Source: Ramlibacter sp. (GTDB lineage Bacteria; Pseudomonadota; Gammaproteobacteria; Burkholderiales; Burkholderiaceae_C). Taken from it: 64,000 nucleotides of DNA. Made by a program: the position numbers and the translations under genes. Each line of letters begins with the position of its first letter. Position 1 is the stretch's first letter. Below, piece by piece: positions 44,429-52,340 of the stretch. The notes under the pieces are model-generated. The model was not told where the DNA came from. It did not search any database and saw only the letters and a list, made by a program, of their open reading frames with translations. The stretch is from assembly GCA_019635415.1 (NCBI GenBank), contig JAHBZN010000001.1:1054001-1118000 (forward strand), given 5' to 3'.

Positions 44429-45454
44429 ATGCGCGTCCTTTTCGTCTCCGACTACCCGCACCTGCCCGACGTCAAGGGCGGGTTGCAAACGACGACTCAC
44501 GACCTGTGCCTGGCCATTGGCATGGCGGGTGCCGAGGCCGCCGTGCTGTGCGGGCTCTCCGGCGGCGAAAGCAGTGACACCCGCGACCTCGCGCACAGTG
44601 ACAACGCGCTGGGTTATCTCTGCATGCGCGCCGCCTCACCGCAGCGGGTCCTGCCACTGGTGGCGGCCGCCTGGGACGCCACGGCCATCGTGGTGCAGAG
44701 CGGTACCGCGCTGGCCCCCATGGTGTTGGCGAGCCTGGAGACCGGCCGACCCACGGCGGTGTATCTGCACAACGTGGAGGTGCACCAGTTGCGGGGCATG
44801 CTGATGGCCGACCCTTCGCTGCTGTATCTGGCCAACTCGGATTTCACGGCCGCGCGCTGGCATGCTCTGTGCGGCCTGACCTGCGAAGTGATCCCCCCGG
44901 TAGTCCGGCCTGAAGGCTACCTGGCGGCCGGCAGCGGTTCCAAGGTGCTGTTTGTGAACCCGACACCCATCAAGGGCGTTGAGATCATGTTTGCGCTGGC
45001 GGCGCAGTGCCCCGACGTGCAATTCCTGGTGGTCGAGAGCTGGCATCTGGAGCCCAACTGGCGCCAGATGTGCCGCCAACGTGCGCAGGCCCTGGGCAAT
45101 GTGGAGTGGCAGGGGCCGACCGACGACATGCGGCCGCTGTTCGCGCAGTCGCGCCTGTTGCTCATGCCCTCAGTATGGGAAGAGTCGTTTGGCCGCACCG
45201 TGATCGAGGCCCAGCTCAATGGCTTGCCCGTGCTGGCCAGCCAGCGCGGTGCCTTACCCCAGACCGTGGGAGCGGGCGGGCTGCTGGTGGACCCGCATGC
45301 GCCGATCTGGGCCTGGGCCTCGGCGCTGCGCCGGCTGCTGGCCGGGCACGATGCCTACAGCGCCGCAGCGCGCTCGCACGGGCTGGGGCATGCGGCGGCC
45401 ACACCGCTGATCGTTGCGCGTTTGCTGGGCCTGCTGGCCGGCCACGCCGCCTGA
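44429..45454 (+). CDS. Glycosyltransferase, GT4-like (GT-B fold)
   Basis: 341 residues. N-terminal half starts MRVLFVSDYPHLPDVKGGLQTTTHDL; the C-terminal nucleotide-sugar domain has KVLFVNPTPIKGVEIMFALA, LMPSVWEESFGRTVIEAQLNGLPVLASQRGALPQTVGAGGLLVDP. The E-x7-E pattern of GT4 retaining enzymes is present (EESFGRTVIEA). Cytoplasmic, donor and acceptor unknown. It lies 8 nt before the giant glycosyltransferase, so they are almost certainly one operon. Confidence 0.88.
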   Translation: MRVLFVSDYPHLPDVKGGLQTTTHDLCLAIGMAGAEAAVLCGLSGGESSDTRDLAHSDNALGYLCMRAASPQRVLPLVAAAWDATAIVVQSGTALAPMVLASLETGRPTAVYLHNVEVHQLRGMLMADPSLLYLANSDFTAARWHALCGLTCEVIPPVVRPEGYLAAGSGSKVLFVNPTPIKGVEIMFALAAQCPDVQFLVVESWHLEPNWRQMCRQRAQALGNVEWQGPTDDMRPLFAQSRLLLMPSVWEESFGRTVIEAQLNGLPVLASQRGALPQTVGAGGLLVDPHAPIWAWASALRRLLAGHDAYSAAARSHGLGHAAATPLIVARLLGLLAGHAA

Positions 45455-45462
45455 GCGGCGTC

Positions 45463-48400
45463 ATGGACGCCGCGTCCACGTCCGCATTGCAATGGGTTCA
45501 GGAGGCCTGGCAGCTGTTCGCGGCGGGCGAACCACAGGAGGCGCTGCTCAGGGCGCGGCAGGCCCACGCGTCGGGCAATCCCGCTCCCCAAGCCAGCGCG
45601 GCGCTGGGCTTCTTCCTGATCCAGGCGCACCGCGAAGACGAGGCGGCCGACGTGCTGGAGCCAGCCCTGGCGCAGACCCCTGACCATGCGCCCCTGCACT
45701 GGTACACCGGCTACCTTCATCAGCGTCGTGGGGACGCGGCTGCGGCCGCCGCGGCTTTTCAACGTGCCTGCGCGCTGGACGGCTCGCTCGACGAAGCGGC
45801 CTATGCCCTGGCCTGGGCGCTGCACGACCTGGGCCGGCTGGATGAGGCCGCGGCCTGGGCAGCGCATGCCCTGGCGCACCGGAAATTGCCGCAGCGATGG
45901 ATGCAGATGGGCTGGCTGCAGCAGCAGCGAGGATTTCATGCTTCCGCCGTGCAGGCCTATCGGGAAGCCATCCAGACCTTCCACTCGAGCGCGGCCGAGC
46001 AGGCCCGGCTGCACCTTCACCTGTCGCAATGCCTGCTCGAGCTGGGTGACCGTGAAGAGGCCGACGCGGCGCTGCAGCGCGCGCTGGACCAGTGGCCGGG
46101 TGATGCCGAACTGCTCACCGAGCTTATCCAGCGTCTGCGCGACCGCGGCGACCCGGCCGGGGCCCGGCGGGTGGCGCGCGATCTGGTGCGTGAGCATTCC
46201 CAACGCGCCGCGGCCTGGCACCTGCTGGGCCTGGTCGAGCAGGATCTCGGCGATCTGGAAGAGGCCGACGAGGCGCTGACCCGGGCGCATGCACTTGACC
46301 CGGGCTTCACGGATGCACTGTTGCGGCGGGCCCGAATCCAGCGCGAGCTGCAGCGCTTCGCCGGTGCCCGGTGGCTTCTGGACAGGGTGCTCTACGACGA
46401 ACCGGACAACCGGGTTGCCCTGGACCTTCTGGCGCAGGTGCTGCTGGACCTGGGTGAGCTGCAGGAGGCCCGCCGGATCTTGCTCAGACGCCTGCGCCAG
46501 CAGCCGCAGGCGCTGGAATTGCGGCGGCTGCTGGCCGTGGCGCAATGGCGCCGGGGCCGCGCCTGGATGGCCCAGCGAACCCTGCGGCAGGTGCTGGCCG
46601 CGGCGCCCCACCACATCGAGGCCTTGCGCATGCAGGGCTGGCTGGCGCTGGACCTGGGTCACACCACGCTGGCCGTTGAAACCTTGCGGGTCCTGTTGAC
46701 GCGCCTGCCCGGTGACAGCGCCGCCCAGGTGCAGGCGGCGTTCGTGTTTGCCCATGCCAACCAGATCGCCGAGGCCCAGGGCTGGGCCGAGCGGGCCGTG
46801 GCCCATGCGCCTGATTCGGCCGAAGCCTGGCGGGCGCTGTCCGAAGTCCGGTTGCGCCAGCGGCGGCTGGCGGACGCGGAACTGGCCGTCGCGCACGCGC
46901 TGCGCCTGGCGCCGGACCGCGTGGACGGACTGCGGCAGATGGGGTGGGTGATGCTGAACGCAGCCCGGCCGGCCCAGGCGCAGCTGGCGTTCCTGCGGGC
47001 GATCGAATGCAGCCCGGCCGATCCGGTGCCGCGGCTGGAGCTGGCCGAGGCCCAGCGCCGCAGTGGCCAGTTCGATCTGGCCCTGTCGGGCGTGCAGGAC
47101 CTGCTGGCCGAGCGTGCCGACTGGCTGCCGGCGTGGTTGCTCAAGGCCCGCTTGCTGACCGAGTCGGGGCACGAGGAGGCCCTTGAGGCGTGCGCCCGCC
47201 TGTTGCGTCGCGACCGGTCCTCGCCCGATGCGATCAAGGCCGTTCTGCGCCTGGCGGGGTTGGGCGACCACGGGGCTCGCGCGCTGCTGCGGCTGGTTCC
47301 GGTGGAGCGGTTGCGGGGCGCCCTGCGGGAGGCCCTGCAGGAAGCGGTCTACACCCAGGGCCCCGGCTGTCTTGGCGCGCTCACGCGCATCGCGCGGGAG
47401 GACCTGGACGACGACCCGTGGACAGGCGCGGCCGCGCTGTATGGCGCGTCGCTGGATCCCCGCTCCGACCTGCCGACGCTGGCGCTGCAGGCGCGGCAGT
47501 GGTACCGCAGCCTCAAGGTGCGCAGCGGGCTGGCCCGGCTTCCCGCGACCCGGAAGGCGCTGGAGCTGGATGCCAGGCCGCGTATCGCCTACGTGGCGGG
47601 ACAACTGCACCAGAGCCTGCTGCGCCGGGTGCTCGCGGCCCATGCGGGCGACCGCGCGCAGGTCTTCGTCTACACCAATCAGCCCTGTCCCGACCTGCCG
47701 TCGCACATTCACTTGCAGCCCCTGATGGTCGAGACCCTGGCGGAATCGTGTGCCGCCAATCGCATCGATGTGGTGATCGACGCGGGAGGCCTTCACCCGT
47801 TTGAGGGCCAGTTCGCCCTCCTGCAGGCGTACGCGCGCCGCCTCGCGCCGGTGCAGGTGGGGTGGCTGGGGTGCTGGGGGCCATCAGGAGGCCTGTTCGA
47901 TGTGCTGCTGGCCGATGAAGCGTCCGTGCCCGAAGGCCATGAAGGGGGCTATGACGAGGCCATTCGCCGCCTGCAAGGGGGGCAGTGGTGCTGGGACCCG
48001 CCCGCCATGGCCCCCCCTGTCAGTCCGGCGCCGCTCATCGCGCGGGGCACTGTGACCTTCGGGGTGACGGCGCGCAGCCTGAGGCTGAGTGCGGATTACC
48101 TCGATGCCTGTGCCCGCATCGTGGGCGGCACCCCGGGTTCGGCGATACGCTTCATTGGCGAAGTGGCGGGCGACTGGCCCCTGAGGAGGGTGATCCTGTC
48201 GCGCATGCAGGCCTGTGGCGTCGTGGCCGGGCGCGTGTATTTCCACCCGTTCATGCCGCGCGCGGACTATCTGGCCTGGTTTGGCCAGGTGGATCTGGTG
48301 CTCGACAGCTTTCCCGGCAACGGCGGCCTGAGCCTGCTGGACCCCTTGTGGATGGGGGTCCCGGTGGTGACGCTGGCCGGTCCATGGGCCGGGGCTCGCC

Positions 48401-50658
48401 AGGGGCTCTCGGTGCTGGCTTCGCTGGGCCTGGCGGGCTGGAGCGCCGAGACTCTGGACGGGTTCTGCGCACTGGCCTGCAGGATGGCCGGGGACCCGAC
48501 GGGGCTGCGCGCGCATCGCGCTTCCCTGCGCCAGCGCATCTTCGAGTCGCCGCTGGTCGACGGGCTGCGCGTGGCTTCGCAGATCGAGGCGATCTGCGCG
48601 CAATTGAAGCAGTCCTGTGCGGGGCTTTCGACGGCCGGCAGCGTGAAGCGGCGCACGCAATGGCGCGCACAGATCGCCTTGCAGGAGTGGTTGCAGCGGC
48701 CGCGCGCGATCGACCTTGCCACCGCCGGAACCTCCGCGCCTCCTGATCTCTCGGTGATCGTGGTGCTGTTCAACCAGGCCGGCCTGTCGCAGCGGACCTT
48801 TCAGGCGCTGGCGGACCAGCGCGACGTGAGCTTCGAGACCATCGTGGTGGACAACGCGTCGCACGACCGCACGCCGGATCTTCTGGCCTGCCTGCGAGGC
48901 GCGCGCGTCATTCGCAATGCGCAGAACCTCGGCTTCCTTCAGGCGGCCCGGCAAGGCGCAGACGCTGCGCGCGGCCGCTACCTGGTTTTCCTGAACAGCG
49001 ACGCGGTCCTCCTCGAAGGGGCGCTGGCCCACGCCCGTGATGCGATGGAGGCGGACGCTTCCATCGGGGCTCTTGGGGGGCGTGTGGTGCTCACGGACGG
49101 CGGCCTGCAGGAAGCCGGCAATGTTGTTTTCGACAACGGGCTGGCGGGCGGGATTGGCCGTGGCGAGGACCCGTTTGGCCATGCGGCGCTGTCCGCACGG
49201 GCAACGGACTATGTCTCCGGTGTCCTGCTGGTCACACCCGCGGCGGTCTGGCGCATGCTGGGGGGCTTTGATGAGGCCTTCGTGCCCGCCTACTACGAGG
49301 ACACGGACTACTGCCTGCGGGTGTGGCAGGCCGGTCTGCGCGTGGTGTACGAGCCCTCGGTCCTGCTCGAGCACCTTGAATGGGGCAGTGCCACTGGCGA
49401 CAGTGCCACCGAACTCATGGAGCGCAACCGCTCGGTGTTCCGCAGCCGCCATGCTGCCTGGCTCAAGGGTCAGCCGCCGCCACAGGCGCTGCCGCTGGAC
49501 GGGGACAAGTGGCGGTCCCCCAAGGACAGGGAGCGCCGCCCCCGTGTGCTGTTCGTCGAGAACGAAGTCCCGCACATGTTCAAGGGCGGCGGATTGCCGC
49601 GCGCGCGGCTGATGCTCCAGGCGCTGCGCGACTGGCCTCTGACCCTGTTCCCGCTCTGGACGCTGCACGACGACTGGCGTGCGGTCTACGCCTCCATCCC
49701 GCGCAGCGTGGAAGTCGCGCTGGGCCATGGGCTGGCGGGGCTGGAGGCTTTCCTGGAGCGCCGGCGTGGCGTCTATGACATCCTGATGGTCAGCCGTCCT
49801 CCCAATCTGCAGGCCTTGCAGCCGCTTCGCCAGCGCCGGCCAGACCTGTTTGCCGGCATGCAGCTCGTCTACGACGCCGAGGCGCTGTTCGCGCTGCGCG
49901 AAATTGCCATGGCTGGCGTGCAGGGCCATCCGTTGACCCGGCAGGCGGCGCAGGCCCGGATCGGCGCCGAAATGGCGCTGGCGGCCGGTGCCCGCGACGT
50001 GCTGGTGGTGTCTGGCCGCGACGCCGGCTACTTTGAAGCGGCTGGCCACCGGGTATGCACCCTCAGCCACAGCATCCCGGTGCGCCGCCACGCCCCCGGC
50101 GTGGCCCGGCGCAGCGGCCTGCTGTTCGTGGGCGCCCTGCATCCCGGCACACCCAACGAAGACGGGTTGCTCTGGTTTCTTCGCGAGGTGATGCCCTTGC
50201 TGCGTGAGCGGTTGCCGTCGCCCCCCCACCTGACGGTGGTGGGCGTGTGCCTGTCCGACAAGGTGGCGGCGCAGGCGGGGCCCGAGGTGAGCATTCTGGG
50301 CCCCCAGGAGGCGCTGGAGCCCCACTACGACGCGGCCCGGGTTTTCATTGCCCCCGTGCGCTTTGCCGGGGGCGTGCCCGCCAAGGTGATCGAGGCCGCT
50401 GCCAGCGGCATTCCCACGGTGGCTTCCGCGCTGCTGGTGCGGCAGCTGGCCTGGCGTGACGGGCTGGACATCGTCGGTGCCCGGGATGCCAGAACCTTTG
50501 CCATGGCCATTGCGCGGCTGCTTCTGGACGACGGGGCCTGGGAGCGGCAACAGGCGGCCGCGTGGGAGCAGTGCGACTCGCGTTACCACCCTGACCTGTT
50601 TGCCCGCAACCTGCGCGGGGTGCTGCAGCGCGCCGCAGCCAGGGATTCCCGCGTGTGA
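45463..50658 (+). CDS. Giant TPR protein with three glycosyltransferase modules (GT41-, GT2- and GT4-like)
   Basis: 1731 residues, no signal peptide. Residues 1 to about 690 are TPR repeats. About 705-1060 is an OGT/SPINDLY-like (GT41) domain: RPRIAYVAGQLHQ, RLAPVQVGWLGCWGPSGG, FHPFMPRADYLAWFGQVDLVLDSFPGNGG, DPLWMGVPVVTLAG. About 1095-1340 is a GT2 domain: LSVIVVLFNQAG, VVDNASHDRT, VFLNSDAVLL, YYEDTDYCLRVWQAG. About 1358-1731 is a GT4-like domain: RPRVLFVENEVPHMFKGGG, GLLFVGALHPGTPNEDGL, AGGVPAKVIEAAASGIP. The true start is taken as the ATG at 45463; the open frame upstream overlaps the previous gene. GT41 enzymes usually glycosylate proteins, so it may build a short glycan on a protein in successive steps. 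A decayed gene starts at its stop codon. Confidence 0.9.
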   Translation: MDAASTSALQWVQEAWQLFAAGEPQEALLRARQAHASGNPAPQASAALGFFLIQAHREDEAADVLEPALAQTPDHAPLHWYTGYLHQRRGDAAAAAAAFQRACALDGSLDEAAYALAWALHDLGRLDEAAAWAAHALAHRKLPQRWMQMGWLQQQRGFHASAVQAYREAIQTFHSSAAEQARLHLHLSQCLLELGDREEADAALQRALDQWPGDAELLTELIQRLRDRGDPAGARRVARDLVREHSQRAAAWHLLGLVEQDLGDLEEADEALTRAHALDPGFTDALLRRARIQRELQRFAGARWLLDRVLYDEPDNRVALDLLAQVLLDLGELQEARRILLRRLRQQPQALELRRLLAVAQWRRGRAWMAQRTLRQVLAAAPHHIEALRMQGWLALDLGHTTLAVETLRVLLTRLPGDSAAQVQAAFVFAHANQIAEAQGWAERAVAHAPDSAEAWRALSEVRLRQRRLADAELAVAHALRLAPDRVDGLRQMGWVMLNAARPAQAQLAFLRAIECSPADPVPRLELAEAQRRSGQFDLALSGVQDLLAERADWLPAWLLKARLLTESGHEEALEACARLLRRDRSSPDAIKAVLRLAGLGDHGARALLRLVPVERLRGALREALQEAVYTQGPGCLGALTRIAREDLDDDPWTGAAALYGASLDPRSDLPTLALQARQWYRSLKVRSGLARLPATRKALELDARPRIAYVAGQLHQSLLRRVLAAHAGDRAQVFVYTNQPCPDLPSHIHLQPLMVETLAESCAANRIDVVIDAGGLHPFEGQFALLQAYARRLAPVQVGWLGCWGPSGGLFDVLLADEASVPEGHEGGYDEAIRRLQGGQWCWDPPAMAPPVSPAPLIARGTVTFGVTARSLRLSADYLDACARIVGGTPGSAIRFIGEVAGDWPLRRVILSRMQACGVVAGRVYFHPFMPRADYLAWFGQVDLVLDSFPGNGGLSLLDPLWMGVPVVTLAGPWAGARQGLSVLASLGLAGWSAETLDGFCALACRMAGDPTGLRAHRASLRQRIFESPLVDGLRVASQIEAICAQLKQSCAGLSTAGSVKRRTQWRAQIALQEWLQRPRAIDLATAGTSAPPDLSVIVVLFNQAGLSQRTFQALADQRDVSFETIVVDNASHDRTPDLLACLRGARVIRNAQNLGFLQAARQGADAARGRYLVFLNSDAVLLEGALAHARDAMEADASIGALGGRVVLTDGGLQEAGNVVFDNGLAGGIGRGEDPFGHAALSARATDYVSGVLLVTPAAVWRMLGGFDEAFVPAYYEDTDYCLRVWQAGLRVVYEPSVLLEHLEWGSATGDSATELMERNRSVFRSRHAAWLKGQPPPQALPLDGDKWRSPKDRERRPRVLFVENEVPHMFKGGGLPRARLMLQALRDWPLTLFPLWTLHDDWRAVYASIPRSVEVALGHGLAGLEAFLERRRGVYDILMVSRPPNLQALQPLRQRRPDLFAGMQLVYDAEALFALREIAMAGVQGHPLTRQAAQARIGAEMALAAGARDVLVVSGRDAGYFEAAGHRVCTLSHSIPVRRHAPGVARRSGLLFVGALHPGTPNEDGLLWFLREVMPLLRERLPSPPHLTVVGVCLSDKVAAQAGPEVSILGPQEALEPHYDAARVFIAPVRFAGGVPAKVIEAAASGIPTVASALLVRQLAWRDGLDIVGARDARTFAMAIARLLLDDGAWERQQAAAWEQCDSRYHPDLFARNLRGVLQRAAARDSRV

Positions 50659-51025
50659 AGCCTCATCCACTGGAGCGCGCCGCCCTGGCGAGGTTCCGCC
50701 TCCTGTTGGCAGGCGGACCCGCGGGCCCCGAGCATGGCTCCGGCTTCTCTACCGGGGACGGCTTGACGCTCGTTCCGTGCCTTAGGGCTGCGTCCCAAGC
50801 TTCGGGGCGTCGCGCTGCCCGTTGCACCCACAGGCCTCACGCGGGTGACCAGGCTGGATCCGCAGGCGCGTGTGCTGCGCGAGCGGAAGGCGCACATCGT
50901 GCAGGCCTGTGAGCGGCTCGACCCCCGGGCGCATGGCGGAGCGGCCTGCGGCCGTGGCGGGGCTCCTGGGTGTCAGCGAGATCAACCGGCTGCGCCGCTG
51001 GCTGCGTGATGGGGACGCGCGATGA
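50655..51025 (+). pseudogene. Frameshifted small gene after the giant glycosyltransferase
   Basis: A GTG at 50655 overlaps the previous stop as GTGA and begins VKPHPLERAALARFRLLLAGG. The coding signal then moves to another frame near 50776 (LGLRPKLRGVALPVAPTG, then TRVTRLDPQARVLRERKAHIV) and to a third near 50930 (MAERPAAVAGLLGVSEINRLR, ending RWLRDGDAR and TGA at 51023). At least two frameshifts split it. The product is not recognised. It was probably the next gene of the operon. Sequencing error cannot be excluded. Confidence 0.45.
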
Positions 51026-51917
51026 TGCAGCTGAAGTGGTGTTCCAGCCGGCCCAGCCGGTCGAGCTCTTCTTCAGCATCGATCAGGGCCTGAAGCCAGG
51101 GCCGGGCCTGCGGCGGCTCGAAGTTCTGCGCCACGTCCGCCAGCAGCAGATGCAGCAGCGAGCCCCCATAGGGCCGTTGCACGACCACCTCGAAATGCTC
51201 GCCCAGCAGCGGCAGGATCTGCGATGAACAGACCGCCTCGCTCGGGTCCACGGCAACGACTTCGTCCACCGTCGGTGCCCGGAAGCCCCGCTTGACCTCG
51301 CCGCCGCGCGTGGTGAGCAGCCGGTCGGGCAGCAGGTCGGCCAGCGCGCAGACCTGGGCCATGTGGGTGGGGGAGTACTGGAACCGGTCTGGCCCGACAT
51401 ACTCGTCCAGGAAAAACCAGCCGCCGGGCACCAGCAGGCGCGAGACGGCGCTGAACAGCGCGTGCAAGCGCGAACAATGGTGCACGCTGGCAATGCCCAG
51501 CACGGCGTCAAAACTGCCGGGCATGAACGGCGGCTCGCCCAGGGGCAGGTCGTCCATGTTGGCCTGGACGTATTCGATCGCTGCGATGCCGGCGGCGTTC
51601 GCGCGCGCCACGTCGAGCACCTTGGGGGACAGGTCGAATGCCACGATCTCCCGTGCCCAGCCTCGCGCGTGCAGTTCACGCTCGACCCGCCCGGCACCGC
51701 AGCCCAGCACCAGCACGCGGCCCAGGGGCGGGGCGCCGCTGGTGGCCAGATGGCGGGCGAACCAGGCCAGTGGCCCGATGGCCGCGTCACCGCTGACCCG
51801 GCGGTTGATCAAGGCGCGGACTTCTTCCAGGTGGGTCCATTGCAGGCCATTGGCCACCCAGGAGTCAGGATTGCCCCAGGCGGCATCCAGCTGAGCGGAG
51901 AGGTGGGCGTCAAGCAT
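50982..51917 (-). CDS. Class I SAM-dependent methyltransferase
   Basis: 311 residues. SAM motif I is LVLGCGAGRVERELHARG, with the following acidic residue in IVAFDLSPKVLDVARANAAG; later blocks are FDAVLGIASVHHCSRLHALFSAVSRLLVPGGWFFLDEYVGPDRFQYSP. The start at 51917 (MLDAHLSAQL) is more natural than the ORF ATG at 51992. Substrate unknown, probably a sugar of the surface glycan. Its 3' end overlaps the decayed gene on the other strand by 44 bp. Confidence 0.85.
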   Translation of the reverse strand: MLDAHLSAQLDAAWGNPDSWVANGLQWTHLEEVRALINRRVSGDAAIGPLAWFARHLATSGAPPLGRVLVLGCGAGRVERELHARGWAREIVAFDLSPKVLDVARANAAGIAAIEYVQANMDDLPLGEPPFMPGSFDAVLGIASVHHCSRLHALFSAVSRLLVPGGWFFLDEYVGPDRFQYSPTHMAQVCALADLLPDRLLTTRGGEVKRGFRAPTVDEVVAVDPSEAVCSSQILPLLGEHFEVVVQRPYGGSLLHLLLADVAQNFEPPQARPWLQALIDAEEELDRLGRLEHHFSCIIARPHHAASGAAG

Positions 51918-51968
51918 GCGTGCGAATCCTACGCCAGGTCTGGGCGCTGCGGGACAAGCTGTCGGGCG

Positions 51969-52321
51969 GTGGACATTCGCGAACCGGCGCAACTCGCGCT
52001 GCTGGAGCGCCTGCGGCCCCCTGTGGGCGGCATCGACTACCCCGCCGACGCACCGGCCGAGCCCGGTCGCTTCTACTACATGAATGGCGTGTTCCCGGTG
52101 CTCGACGCCGAGCTTCTGTACGGGGCGCTGGACCTGTTCAAACCCCGGCGCATCGTGGAGGTGGGCTCCCTGCTGTTCGTCGATTCAACCACGACTGGCA
52201 GGTGGTGTGGATGGCGCATTACATGCTCAGCCGCCCGCGCGACGCGGTGACCTCGGTGTTTCCGCGGGGTCCCGCGCTGGGCGCGGGCGGCAGCTTCTGG
52301 ATGCAGCGTTGCCAGCGCTGA
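51969..52321 (+). pseudogene. Methyltransferase gene with an internal deletion
   Basis: The first part (DIREPAQLALLERLRP, then GRFYYMNGVFPVLDAELLYGALDLFKPRRIVEVGS) ends in a SAM-binding motif I of a class I methyltransferase. After VEVGS the frame breaks within about 20 nt and the C-terminal part follows in another frame (FNHDWQVVWMAHYMLSRPRD to GAGGSFWMQRCQR and stop at 52321). The middle of the domain is missing. The junction lies at GATTCAACC, where the deleted ends could have shared a short direct repeat. Confidence 0.65.
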
Positions 52322-52340
52322 GATCCCGGCGCAACCAGCG

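Noticed and set aside
45355..50670. Long minus-strand ORFs (813 and 928 residues) opposite the giant glycosyltransferase gene
   Set aside because: Composition is His/Gln/Arg/Gly-rich with no recognisable domain. They mirror a plus-strand gene with clear domains; high GC leaves antisense frames open.
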